The notes beneath the pieces were generated by a model. It was not told the DNA's origin. It saw only the letters and a program-made list of their open reading frames with translations, and made no database searches. DNA of 64,000 nucleotides from Fibrobacter succinogenes. GTDB taxonomy: Bacteria > Fibrobacterota > Fibrobacteria > Fibrobacterales > Fibrobacteraceae. Position numbers and translations under genes: made by a program. Within the stretch, counting starts at the first letter, position 1, and every line of letters begins with the position of its first letter. The DNA lies in the NCBI GenBank assembly GCA_902800815.1, contig CADCGB010000013.1, positions 1 through 64,000 on the forward strand, in the 5' to 3' direction. Below, in pieces: positions 1 to 7,779 of the stretch.

Positions 1-1
1 C

Positions 2-1066
2 TTGGTGCGTTCCGCCCAGGTTGATACCGACAACTTTGACGGCCTGCTGGCTGTCGCCCGCGCCGGCGCTGGCGTGAACAACATCACCATCGACAAGGCT
101 TCCGCTAAGGGCATCTGCGTGTTCAACACGCCGGGTGCAAACGCCAACGCCGTTGCCGAACTCGTGATGACCGTGCTCGGCATGGCCGTCCGTAACGTGG
201 ACAAGGCCGCTGCTTGGGTCAAGAACCTCGACACCACCGACCCGGACCTCGCAAAGACCGTCGAAAGCGGCAAGAAGAAGTTCGCTGGTATGGAACTCGC
301 TGGCAAGACCCTCGGCGTGATTGGCCTCGGCAAGATCGGCGTGCTCGTCGCTAACTATGCCCGTTGGAAGAACATGCGCGTCATCGCTTACGAACCGTAT
401 CCGAACGCCGCCAACATGCACGAACTTTCCAACAAGGTCGAAATTGCCGACCTCGACACCGTGATTGCGAAGTCTGACTTCCTCACCGTGCACGTTCCGT
501 TCATCAAGGGCGTGACCGAGAACCTCCTCAACCGCAAGAACCTCGCCGGCTTCAAGGGCAGCTACATCATGAACTTCGCCCGCGGTGGCATCGTGGAAAT
601 GGCTCCGGTCAACGAGATGCTCGCCTCCGGTTCCCTCCAGGGCTACCTCTGCGACTTCCCGGATGCCGACCTCATCAAGAACGACAAGGTGACCTGCTTC
701 CCGCACCTCGGCGCTTCCACTGAAGAAGCCGAAGAAAACTGCGCCGTGATGGCCGTCGAAGAACTGAAGGACTACATCGAATTCGGTTGCGTCCGCAATT
801 CCGTGAACTTCCCGGCCCTCGTCGATCACCCGCATGCCGGCGTCAAGAGCCGCGTCGTGGTCATCAACCAGGACGTTCCGAACATGATTTCCGAAATCAC
901 GAAGGTGTTCGGTGCCGAAGGCATCAACATTGCCTCGTTCAGCAACAAGAGCAACGGCAAGATCGGCTACAACCTCGTTGACGTCGAAAGCAAGGTCGAT
1001 GACTCCATCATCGAGAAGCTCTCCAAGCTCGACAAGGTCATCAAGGTCCGCGTGATCCACTTCTAA
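2..1066 (+). CDS. serA: D-3-phosphoglycerate dehydrogenase, 5' end missing
   Basis: Catalyses NAD-dependent oxidation of 3-phosphoglycerate, the first step of serine synthesis, in the cytoplasm. The reading frame is already open at the window edge, so the N-terminal part lies outside; about 354 residues remain of the usual 390 or more. The Rossmann motif GVIGLGKIG is at residues 105-113 of the visible part. The family Arg segment (NFARGGIVE, about 190-198) and the catalytic His segment (PHLGASTEEAEEN, from about 237) are both present. The last 70 residues form a short ACT domain, the usual site of serine feedback. A terminator follows at 1107. Identification is firm; the start is unknown. Confidence 0.95.
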   Translation: MVRSAQVDTDNFDGLLAVARAGAGVNNITIDKASAKGICVFNTPGANANAVAELVMTVLGMAVRNVDKAAAWVKNLDTTDPDLAKTVESGKKKFAGMELAGKTLGVIGLGKIGVLVANYARWKNMRVIAYEPYPNAANMHELSNKVEIADLDTVIAKSDFLTVHVPFIKGVTENLLNRKNLAGFKGSYIMNFARGGIVEMAPVNEMLASGSLQGYLCDFPDADLIKNDKVTCFPHLGASTEEAEENCAVMAVEELKDYIEFGCVRNSVNFPALVDHPHAGVKSRVVVINQDVPNMISEITKVFGAEGINIASFSNKSNGKIGYNLVDVESKVDDSIIEKLSKLDKVIKVRVIHF

Positions 1067-1106
1067 TCTGGTGGGGGACGAGTCCCCCTCGCTTTAGCCG
1101 AAATTC

Positions 1107-1132
1107 ATCCCCGCCTATGAGCGGGGATTTTT
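1107..1132 (+). terminator. Rho-independent terminator after serA
   Basis: Perfect 8-bp stem ATCCCCGC / GCGGGGAT with loop CTATGA, followed by a run of five T. It sits 40 nt after the serA stop codon. Confidence 0.9.
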
Positions 1133-1140
1133 ATATGTAT

Positions 1141-1434
1141 TTAAAAGCCCGCCTTCATCAGATTGGCAAAACTGAGTCCATGTTCGCGGGCATAGGCGAG
1201 GAAGTCTTTTTCCTCTTGCGTAACGCGCATCTGGATAGTCAGTGGCTTGGAATATTTGGGTTTCCTGCCGGCGTTTTCCCTGGCACCACCGTGCCCGAAC
1301 TCCTTTTCATAGGTCGCCAGGCCGGAGGCTTTACGGTATGCTTTCTCCGTGATAATCTTCTCGCCCTTGCAGACTTCCGACTTGAGTTTCTTGAAGACAT
1401 AACCTTCGGAATCTTTGACATAGACATACGACAT
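1141..1434 (-). CDS. Putative antitoxin of a HigB-type toxin pair
   Basis: A 97-residue protein that starts 2 nt after the stop of the RelE/HigB-like gene, so the two are co-transcribed in toxin-first order. A GGAG ribosome site lies just upstream. The C-terminal half has the basic motif GGARENAGRKP followed by MRVTQEEKDFLAYAREHGL, which looks like a small ribbon-helix-helix or HTH DNA-binding unit. It does not look like the XRE-type antitoxin usually paired with HigB. The N-terminal 45 residues (YVYVKDSEGYVFKKLKS and onward) I do not recognise. The antitoxin role is inferred from position and size only. Confidence 0.6.
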   Translation of the reverse strand: MSYVYVKDSEGYVFKKLKSEVCKGEKIITEKAYRKASGLATYEKEFGHGGARENAGRKPKYSKPLTIQMRVTQEEKDFLAYAREHGLSFANLMKAGF

Positions 1435-1436
1435 CG

Positions 1437-1733
1437 TTACATCTCCTTTAGCCGCTGCTTGGCCAGTTTGATTTTGTCCTTTGGCGTCTTTTGTGTTTTC
1501 TTGACAAAAACTACGCCTATAAGAATGATTTTTCCCTCTTGATACCTAAACAAAGAGCGCAAGTTCTTCGACTTTATCTCGAAAATTTTGCCTTGCAGAT
1601 GTTTGACACGAACAAATTCAATTCCCTTTGTCTCAATCAGTTCGTATTCTGATTTTAACAGGTCTTGCTGTTCCTGTTGGAGTTCTGCAATTTCTCCATT
1701 TACAACATCAAGTTTTTCGACTTTAAAGATCAT
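1437..1733 (-). CDS. RelE/ParE-superfamily toxin, HigB/Gp49-like
   Basis: A 98-residue protein. Its C-terminal half carries the family signature: LRSLFRYQEGKIILIGVVF, then KKTQKTPKDKIKLAKQRL. This is the FVKKTQKTP-type end of phage-derived Gp49/HigB toxins, which are ribosome-dependent mRNA endonucleases. The N-terminus is Glu/Gln-rich and helical. No Shine-Dalgarno precedes the ATG, and a near-consensus promoter ends only 4 nt before it. No other ATG, GTG or TTG is available in the first 15 codons. Family membership is fairly sure; activity is inferred. Confidence 0.8.
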   Translation of the reverse strand: MIFKVEKLDVVNGEIAELQQEQQDLLKSEYELIETKGIEFVRVKHLQGKIFEIKSKNLRSLFRYQEGKIILIGVVFVKKTQKTPKDKIKLAKQRLKEM

Positions 1734-1737
1734 ATTA

Positions 1738-1766
1738 AATATACTCTAAAATTTTGAAATTGTCAA
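1738..1766 (-). promoter_or_regulatory. Promoter of the toxin-antitoxin pair
   Basis: On the minus strand TTGACA (1766-1761), a 17-nt spacer and TATATT (1743-1738). The -10 box is 4 nt from the toxin ATG, which implies a leaderless transcript. Confidence 0.75.
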
Positions 1767-1796
1767 CATTTTCAAGCTATAACAGGGCAAAACCCG

Positions 1797-1818
1797 AAAA
1801 AAGGTAGTGTCCCTACCT
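1797..1818 (-). terminator. Terminator after the TPR protein gene
   Basis: On the minus strand AGGTAG, loop GGACA, CTACCT, then five T. It lies about 80 nt downstream of the 1897 stop codon. Nothing else is visible in 1767-1896. Confidence 0.6.
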
Positions 1819-1896
1819 ATAAAACGGTTTCGCGGCGAAAATGAGCCAAAATGATGCTGAAATTTTTGTTTACGATGCCTTTCTGGCAGTTGTAGT

Positions 1897-2568
1897 CTAT
1901 TTCTGCCTACACATCAGTGCTTCTTTCATCGTGTATTCTTCGTGTTTTTTCTGGTTGCTCTTGCGCTTGTAGAATTCCGCGATGTTGTGTATCACGATGC
2001 AGTCTGACGGGTTCAGCTTGTGTGCCTTTTCCAGATAAACTATCGCGCTGTCGTTCTTTTGGAGCATGTGCACTACGCTCATGGCGTTAAGCGCTTCTAC
2101 GCTGTTGGGGAGGAATTTGAGCATTTGGCGTGCGAGCATTTCGTAGCAGGCGTCGTTCTCCTTATCGAAATGCTGCCTGGCGGCAATCGTGAATTCGCCT
2201 TCCAGGAGTTTATCTGCGTCGGCGATTTTTTGCCCGCCCTTGAGTTCGCATTTATCCTTTTTCGTCTTTAGCAGTTCGTGGATTTTCTCGAAATATCTGG
2301 CCTGCGCCTTGCAGTTTTCCATCTCGCCGTTCAGTTGGACCTGTCCGAGCCAGATGTCAATCCGGTACGGGAAGCGCTCGAGCGCGGAATCAAGGATTGC
2401 GGATGCATCCTGGAGGCTTCCGAGGGAATACTTCGAGTGTATGGAGTTGCTCGATGCCCGAATTTCTGTCTTTATCGCCTTGTTCGCCCTTGTAATCCAT
2501 TCTTCGGGTGTGTCGGCGAATGCTTGCGCGAAATATAAGGCCAATAGGGTAAATAAGATTCTCTTCAT
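1897..2568 (-). CDS. Exported TPR-repeat protein of unknown function
   Basis: A 223-residue protein with an N-terminal signal peptide (MKRILFTLLALYFAQAFA, cleavage probably after AFA). The rest is helical and fits three to four tetratricopeptide repeats: residues 50-100 (SAILDSALERFPYRIDIWLG) and 120-215 (AARQHFDKENDACYEMLARQ and AIVYLEKAHKLNPSDC). TPRs bind partner proteins; here it would act in the periplasm. A consensus TATAAT lies 7 nt before the ATG with no ribosome site. The specific role is unknown. Confidence 0.8.
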   Translation of the reverse strand: MKRILFTLLALYFAQAFADTPEEWITRANKAIKTEIRASSNSIHSKYSLGSLQDASAILDSALERFPYRIDIWLGQVQLNGEMENCKAQARYFEKIHELLKTKKDKCELKGGQKIADADKLLEGEFTIAARQHFDKENDACYEMLARQMLKFLPNSVEALNAMSVVHMLQKNDSAIVYLEKAHKLNPSDCIVIHNIAEFYKRKSNQKKHEEYTMKEALMCRQK

Positions 2569-2575
2569 GGCTCTA

Positions 2576-2605
2576 ATTATAGTTTTTTTCTACTTTTCTT
2601 TACAA
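2576..2605 (-). promoter_or_regulatory. Promoter of the TPR gene
   Basis: TTGTAA (2605-2600), 18-nt spacer, TATAAT (2581-2576) on the minus strand. Only 7 nt separate the -10 box from the ATG, so the transcript should be leaderless. Confidence 0.65.
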
Positions 2606-2620
2606 AATAGGACTACTGAA

Positions 2621-3670
2621 ATGAAGATTCTTGTGACTGGTGCGGCGGGTTTCATTGCCTCGAAGATCATGGCGATGCTTTCGGCTCGCGGGGACGAGGT
2701 TGTCGGGCTTGACAACATCAACGACTATTACGATGTGCGTCTCAAGTACGGGCGCCTGTGGGAAAACGGCTTCCGTTCGGCGAACGGTGGAGTGCTTGCC
2801 GAGATACCCTTCGGGCAGATGCTCGAAAGTTCGACGCTCGCGGGTGCTCGTTTTGTGCGCATGGACTTGGCTGACAAGGAATCCATCGACAAACTCTTTG
2901 CCACCGAAAAATTCGACAAGGTGGTGAACCTCGCGGCCCAGGCGGGCGTGCGTTATTCCATCACGAACCCGTATGCTTATATGCAGAGCAACATGGTCGG
3001 GTTCCTGAACATCCTGGAGGCATGCCGCAACAACAGCGTGCCGTACCTGCTCTACGCCTCGTCGAGTTCCGTTTATGGCCTCAACAGCAAGGTGCCCTAC
3101 AGCGAAGACGACAAGGTCGACAATCCGGTCAGCTTGTATGCGGCGAGCAAGAAGAGCAACGAGTTGATGGCGCATGCCTACTCGAAACTCTACGGGATTT
3201 CTGCGACGGGACTGCGCTACTTTACGGTTTATGGCCCGTGGGGCCGCCCCGATATGAGCCCTATGCTCTTTGCCCGCGCCATATCGAAGGGCGAACCCAT
3301 CAAGGTATTCAACAACGGTGACATGATTCGCGACTTCACCTACATCGACGACATCGCCGAGGGTAGCGTGCATGCGCTCGACCACATGCCTGTCGCGGAA
3401 AAGTGCCCGAACGGCGTTCCGTACAAAGTATACAACATCGGCTGCAGCCACCCGGTAAAGCTGATGGACTTTATCGCCGAAATCGAGAACGCCTACGGCG
3501 AGCCCGCCAAGAAGGAATTCTTGCCGATGCAGCCCGGCGACGTTTACCAGACGAACGCCGACACCACGAAACTCGAGGCGGAATGTGGCTACAAGCCCCA
3601 CTGGAGTCTGCACGACGGCATTGCCGAGTTCATGAAGTGGTACAAGAGCGACAAGAACCCGCTGAGGTAG
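2621..3670 (+). CDS. UDP-glucuronate 4-epimerase-like SDR enzyme
   Basis: A 349-residue extended short-chain dehydrogenase that interconverts UDP-sugar epimers for polysaccharide synthesis. The NAD site TGAAGFIASK is at residues 6-15. It is followed by LDNINDYYDVRLKYGRL, a segment typical of UDP-glucuronate epimerases. The catalytic YAASK (Y-x3-K) is at about 189. The frame is open further upstream, but the ATG at 2621 begins exactly at the Rossmann strand MKILVTG and is the only plausible start. The cytochrome gene follows after 8 nt, so transcription is probably shared although the functions differ. UDP-galacturonate or UDP-glucose epimerase activity cannot be excluded. Confidence 0.88.
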   Translation: MKILVTGAAGFIASKIMAMLSARGDEVVGLDNINDYYDVRLKYGRLWENGFRSANGGVLAEIPFGQMLESSTLAGARFVRMDLADKESIDKLFATEKFDKVVNLAAQAGVRYSITNPYAYMQSNMVGFLNILEACRNNSVPYLLYASSSSVYGLNSKVPYSEDDKVDNPVSLYAASKKSNELMAHAYSKLYGISATGLRYFTVYGPWGRPDMSPMLFARAISKGEPIKVFNNGDMIRDFTYIDDIAEGSVHALDHMPVAEKCPNGVPYKVYNIGCSHPVKLMDFIAEIENAYGEPAKKEFLPMQPGDVYQTNADTTKLEAECGYKPHWSLHDGIAEFMKWYKSDKNPLR

Positions 3671-3678
3671 TTTTTTTG

Positions 3679-4044
3679 ATGATTTCCCGTGTCGTTATAC
3701 CCGTTGTGCTCTTGGTTAGTGCGCTCCTGGCGGCGGACGTCTTTGTGCTGCCTGCCGTGACGCCTGAGCTCAAGAAGAAAGCGGGGGAGTACTACGACAA
3801 CGAGTGCAAGGGCTGCCACCGCTGGGCGCGCAAGTTCGCGGCCCCGCCCATGAAGGATAACGTGGCGCAGTATGCGCAGAATCCCGAGGCCCTGGTGCAG
3901 TACCTGATGAAACCGGAGCCCAAGCACCCTGACCAGTGGGATCCGATGGAAATTGCGCCTATGAGCGAGAGCGATGCGAAGACGATGGCTGCGTGGCTGT
4001 TGTATATTTTGGAACATCCGGACGACCCCGGAAGGCCGAAGTAG
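3679..4044 (+). CDS. Monoheme c-type cytochrome, exported
   Basis: A 121-residue protein with an N-terminal hydrophobic segment (residues 3-19), then one heme motif CKGCH at 43-47. A Met-rich stretch (PMEIAPMSESD) could supply the distal ligand, as in class I cytochromes c. It should sit in the periplasm, possibly anchored, as the small electron-carrying subunit of the module at 4057-7774. It lies 12 nt upstream of the pentaheme gene. Its length fits small cytochromes of the DHC type. Confidence 0.85.
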   Translation: MISRVVIPVVLLVSALLAADVFVLPAVTPELKKKAGEYYDNECKGCHRWARKFAAPPMKDNVAQYAQNPEALVQYLMKPEPKHPDQWDPMEIAPMSESDAKTMAAWLLYILEHPDDPGRPK

Positions 4045-4056
4045 CAGGAGTGATAG

Positions 4057-4617
4057 TTGAAGTATTGGATGGGTGGCATTTTTGCGGTCGTGTGCGCGTT
4101 CTTTTTGGCGGATTTCCTCTTTTGCCAGAAGGCGACTCCCGTGCGCGTTGGTGCCGATACGAGCGGCCCCTCTTCCATTGCGTTTTTCCATGCGCTTCAC
4201 GGCGATTCGATTGGGCTTGCCTGCACGGCGTGCCATACGGGTGCGGCGTCTGCTGCCCGAGCGTATATGCCGGCGAAGGCGGATTGCATGGATTGCCATC
4301 GCTTGCCGCTCACTGAAAATCCCGGAATCGAGAAACTGGATTCGGCGCTGGCCGCCGCTCCGGCATACCCCTGGGAGCACGAGCCCGAATTGCCGGAGCA
4401 CGTGGTGTTCCACCACGGGGTACACGCGGCCGCCGGAGTCGAGTGTGCGGATTGCCACCGCGGTTTTGCGGGTAGTCCCGGCCAGCAGGCAAAGGCCGAC
4501 GTGTACGGCGGCGACAATTTCAACATGCAGATGTGCATCGCCTGCCACAGGGGCGATACGTTCAAACAGAAGAATTTCAAGCGGGCGGCCACCTACTGCG
4601 CCGCGTGCCACAGGTAG
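4057..4617 (+). CDS. Membrane-anchored pentaheme cytochrome c (ActA-like)
   Basis: A 186-residue protein with one N-terminal membrane anchor (residues 5-23) and five CxxCH motifs: CTACH 56, CMDCH 77, CADCH 130, CIACH 160 and CAACH 181. This count and anchor match ActA of alternative complex III and the multiheme subunits of Qrc-type complexes. The start is TTG at 4057, chosen because AGGAG lies 6 nt upstream; the later ATG at 4069 has no such site. It would pass electrons between the Fe-S/NrfD quinone module and a soluble partner. Confidence 0.85.
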   Translation: MKYWMGGIFAVVCAFFLADFLFCQKATPVRVGADTSGPSSIAFFHALHGDSIGLACTACHTGAASAARAYMPAKADCMDCHRLPLTENPGIEKLDSALAAAPAYPWEHEPELPEHVVFHHGVHAAAGVECADCHRGFAGSPGQQAKADVYGGDNFNMQMCIACHRGDTFKQKNFKRAATYCAACHR

Positions 4618-4620
4618 TTT

Positions 4621-5493
4621 ATGGATAGGCGCGAATTCCTGAAGCTTTTCTCGGTGACAGTAGCGGGCTTTGCCTTGTTCGGCTGCCGTGACGGCCTGTT
4701 CGGTACACCTGGCAAGCGTGCGCACCTGAAACTTGCCGACTTCGAGGACGAGGTGCGCCTCGCGCTCTCCAAGATGAAGCCCGGGATGGAACTCGTGCGC
4801 GTCCCGATGCCCGCTGCGCTCAAGACTCCGGGAGCATCCTCCGAAAACCGCTTCGGTATGGCTATCGATTTGGATGCCTGCGATGCCTGCGGCAAGTGCG
4901 TGCTAGCCTGCATCCAGGAGAACAATATCCCGCTTTCGGGCCCGCAACAGGCTGCCCGCGGGCAGTTCATGCACTGGATAGAACTTTTCGGCGGAGCCCC
5001 TGCGATGTGTTTCCATTGTGGCGATGCCCCCTGCGAGAAGGTCTGCCCGACGGGTGCTGCGAACCACACTCCCGATGGCGTCTCTGCGATGATGTACAAG
5101 CGCTGTACCGGGAGCCGCTTCTGCGGGGCGAATTGCCCTGTGGGGGCCCGCAAGTTCAATTTCGATGACCCGGTCGCTTCAGGCCGTTCGCTCAAGTTCA
5201 ACGCCAACGTTCCCGTCCGCGAAAAAGGCGTGATGGAAAAATGTTCGCTGTGCCTGCAGCGCCTGCAGGATAGCCGCCAGGGTTTCAAGGCATTTCACCC
5301 GCTTGAAAGTTGGCGTGGGCGAGGGGTGACGACGGCCTGTGCCGCCGCCTGCCCGAAGAATGCCATCATATTCGGCAACTGGCTTGATGAAGGTTCCCCG
5401 CTGGTAAAGGCGGCGAAGGACCGCGTACTCTATGCCCCGAAGGCTATTGCTTCGCTTGATCCGTCTATCGTCTATATGAGGGGGCATCGTTGA
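4621..5493 (+). CDS. Tat-exported ferredoxin-type [4Fe-4S] subunit (ActB C-terminal/HybA-like)
   Basis: A 290-residue iron-sulfur protein. The N-terminus is a twin-arginine signal (DRREFLK) followed by a hydrophobic stretch ending in LFGC, possibly a lipobox. Cysteine sets are CDACGKCVLAC (87-97), CFHCGDAPCEKVC (130-142), CTGSRFCGANC (162-172), CSLC (208) and CAAAC (240). This fits three to four cubane clusters as in DmsB, HybA and the C-terminal half of ActB. The third set has unusual spacing and may be a 3Fe-4S site. It starts 3 nt after the pentaheme gene and overlaps the NrfD gene. Confidence 0.87.
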   Translation: MDRREFLKLFSVTVAGFALFGCRDGLFGTPGKRAHLKLADFEDEVRLALSKMKPGMELVRVPMPAALKTPGASSENRFGMAIDLDACDACGKCVLACIQENNIPLSGPQQAARGQFMHWIELFGGAPAMCFHCGDAPCEKVCPTGAANHTPDGVSAMMYKRCTGSRFCGANCPVGARKFNFDDPVASGRSLKFNANVPVREKGVMEKCSLCLQRLQDSRQGFKAFHPLESWRGRGVTTACAAACPKNAIIFGNWLDEGSPLVKAAKDRVLYAPKAIASLDPSIVYMRGHR

Positions 5494-7331
5494 TTTTCCG
5501 GATTCTCCTATACGTGGGGCTTGCGCTCCTGTTGCCCGGCCTAGCCGCGCTGGGGTTTTCCCTCTGGGAAGGCCCTGCCGCCTGGTCGCTGGATGCGCGC
5601 ACCTTCTGGGGAGTTCCGATAAGCCTGTTCGTATTCTGGATAGGCATCGCCCATGCGGGCACGCTCATTTCTGCGATTCTCCTTGCGCTTGGCGTGAATC
5701 TTGATAGGCGTACGTCGCTCCTTGCGGAACTAACGACCCTGTGTGCGCTCGTGGTTGCTGCTGCTTTCCCGCTCATGCATCTCGGCGTGGTGGAAAACTT
5801 CTACATGGTCATTCCGTTCGCGGATGCGCGGGGGAGTTTCGCGAACGTGCGTTCCCCGCTGGTCTGGGACTTCTGCTGCATCGCCGTCTATGCGGTGCTC
5901 TCGCTGGTGTATTTCGCAATCCACCTGCTTGCTGACCGCTTCCAGTCGCTCGAGGACTTGCGCCGGCCGATGGCATGGCTGCTCTTCCCGCTGGTGCTCT
6001 GGGTGCATACGATTGTGAGTCTCGATTTTGCGGCGACGTTCGTGCCGAATTGGCAGGGGGCGTTCTTCCCGCTGTACTTTATTACGGGTGCAATCTTCTC
6101 GGGCCTCGCGATGGTGAATGTGCTCCTTGTGGCGGAAGGTTGCCGGGTACGCCTGCTCGAAAAGCTCATGCTGGCGTGTTCGTTTGTGATGCTGCTGTTC
6201 TGGGGCTGGATCTTTGCGCTCCGCGGGGAATGGAACTTCTCGGTGTTTGCATTTGCGGCGCTGCTCCCGCAACTGTGGTGGGTTTCCTCTGTGCGTGAGA
6301 GTGCTTTCGGGCGACTTGCGATTTCGCTTTCGGTGCTTATCGGGCTGTGGCTAGAACGCTATTACCTTGTACTGCCGACCAATCCTGAAACATTCGGTTG
6401 GGTGGATGCCGGCCTGATTGCCTTCTCGCTCGGGTTATTTACAACGTTGCTTGTGTTCTTGCGTGTAAAGCTACGCAAGCCCATCGAGGGTGGCGAACTC
6501 GTGTTTGGCGAACTGGACGAGAAACAGGCCCCTGTCGTCGAACACCATACGGAGCCGCTCACGAGTCGCGAGTTCATTGTGCTGCGCTTCCCGCTGTTGC
6601 TGGGCGTGCTCGTGGCGCTTGTCTACACGCTTTGGGCGGTTGCAAGCCCAGCTTTTGAAACGACTGCGGTCGGTGTCCCGAACGTGTTCCCGCTATTCTA
6701 CCCGATTGTGGCGCTTGTTGCCACCATCGTCTTGTGTGCACGCCCTGCATGGAACATTGGGCGCGGTTCGCGGTACCTGAAAATCGCTTTCATCGTGATT
6801 GCAACTTTGTTTGCTTTCCTTGCGGGGATGTTCTATGCGGGCGGCTCGTCTACGCCTTCAAAATTTTTGACCGGTGTGGAGATTCCTGCGGAAGGCGATT
6901 CTGCGGTCGTTCCCGATTCTCTCCATGCGCGCGCCATCTGGAATGCACGTTGCAGCAGTTGCCACGGGGTAGATGGCAAGTTCAACGAGAAGTTTATCCG
7001 CGAGTTCTACCCGGTGCCGCAGAAACTGACGGCGGAACGGCTTGATTCCCTCGGTGAGGATTCCCTAGTTCATGTGATTATGGGTGGACGTGCCAATATG
7101 AACCCGTACGTTGACCGCATTACGGAGGCGGAAGCCCGCGCCCTTGTGCGATACATGCGCTCGCTCGCCCCGGCGCACATCCCGGCACCCGAAACAAACG
7201 AAACAGCGCCCGAAACAAACGAAACAGCGCCTGAAACAAACGAAGCTGCGCCCGAAACAAACATCCCGGCGGCATCCTCGGACCCGCAACAAACGGAAAG
7301 CCTGCAACAATCGTCGGAGGTAACTCAATGA
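5490..7331 (+). CDS. NrfD/ActC-type quinone-binding membrane subunit fused to a cytochrome c domain
   Basis: A 613-residue protein. Residues 1-475 hold about ten or more membrane segments of the NrfD/PsrC family, including the early HAGTLISAILLALG helix that lines the quinone pocket in relatives. A monoheme cytochrome c domain follows, with CSSCH at 488-492 and a Met-containing MGGRANMNPYVDRIT segment. The tail is a low-complexity PETNETA repeat. The start is TTG at 5490, overlapping the previous TGA. In known alternative complex III the NrfD and monoheme subunits are separate proteins, so the fusion is notable. Likely role: quinol oxidation or reduction coupled to the Fe-S and heme partners. 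Confidence 0.85.
   Translation: MIFRILLYVGLALLLPGLAALGFSLWEGPAAWSLDARTFWGVPISLFVFWIGIAHAGTLISAILLALGVNLDRRTSLLAELTTLCALVVAAAFPLMHLGVVENFYMVIPFADARGSFANVRSPLVWDFCCIAVYAVLSLVYFAIHLLADRFQSLEDLRRPMAWLLFPLVLWVHTIVSLDFAATFVPNWQGAFFPLYFITGAIFSGLAMVNVLLVAEGCRVRLLEKLMLACSFVMLLFWGWIFALRGEWNFSVFAFAALLPQLWWVSSVRESAFGRLAISLSVLIGLWLERYYLVLPTNPETFGWVDAGLIAFSLGLFTTLLVFLRVKLRKPIEGGELVFGELDEKQAPVVEHHTEPLTSREFIVLRFPLLLGVLVALVYTLWAVASPAFETTAVGVPNVFPLFYPIVALVATIVLCARPAWNIGRGSRYLKIAFIVIATLFAFLAGMFYAGGSSTPSKFLTGVEIPAEGDSAVVPDSLHARAIWNARCSSCHGVDGKFNEKFIREFYPVPQKLTAERLDSLGEDSLVHVIMGGRANMNPYVDRITEAEARALVRYMRSLAPAHIPAPETNETAPETNETAPETNEAAPETNIPAASSDPQQTESLQQSSEVTQ
7185..7262 (+). repeat. 21-bp tandem repeat encoding APETNET
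   Basis: Three full units and one partial unit of 21 bp near the 3' end of the NrfD-cytochrome gene. The frame is kept, giving a flexible Pro/Glu/Thr tail. Confidence 0.85.
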
Positions 7332-7774
7332 TTCCTCTGATGAACGCTTTCGCATGCCTCCTTGCGCTCGCCGTAACCGTATTCTACTGGCGTAGCCCGC
7401 TCCGTATTTTCAAGGAAACCGTCATCATTGTGGGCTCGCTAGCACTCTTCTGCGTGTATTCGTATTTCGCGGGCGACATGACCGACCCGCAGATGCAGCA
7501 CTACCCGTTCCGCATGCTGGCGCTGGCCCTGTGCTTCTCGACAACGGCCCTCCCGAACAAGCGTCGCCGTTACCTGCTCATTGCCGAGGTGATGTGGCTC
7601 TGGATAGAATTTTTTGGCGGAATCGCGCTCTATTACCAGGGTGTGGATATGCCCTGGACGCGCATTTTGGCCTTGGCCGTGTCTGTACTCGGCTCTACGT
7701 TCCTCTCGAGAATCAGTCACGAGATGGAATTTGCCCTGATGGCTTACTGGATTGCAGTCTGGGTATTCTTCTAG
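7328..7774 (+). CDS. Small integral membrane protein, last gene of the cytochrome module
   Basis: A 148-residue protein with four or five predicted membrane helices and no recognised domain. Its ATG overlaps the stop of the NrfD-cytochrome gene (ATGA), so translation is probably coupled. ActF/ActD-like accessory subunits of alternative complex III are small membrane proteins, which makes an accessory role plausible, but I see no diagnostic residues. Confidence 0.7.
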   Translation: MIPLMNAFACLLALAVTVFYWRSPLRIFKETVIIVGSLALFCVYSYFAGDMTDPQMQHYPFRMLALALCFSTTALPNKRRRYLLIAEVMWLWIEFFGGIALYYQGVDMPWTRILALAVSVLGSTFLSRISHEMEFALMAYWIAVWVFF

Positions 7775-7779
7775 AAAAA

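Noticed and set aside
1117..1542. Plus-strand frame of 141 codons over the toxin-antitoxin pair
   Set aside because: It begins inside the serA terminator hairpin and is antisense to two better genes with a promoter.
2189..2620. Long N-terminal extension of the UDP-sugar epimerase
   Set aside because: It is antisense to the TPR gene and its promoter; the Rossmann fold starts exactly at 2621.
7185..7262. CRISPR-like array
   Set aside because: Units are 21 bp, directly adjacent with no spacers, and in frame in a gene. No cas genes were seen.
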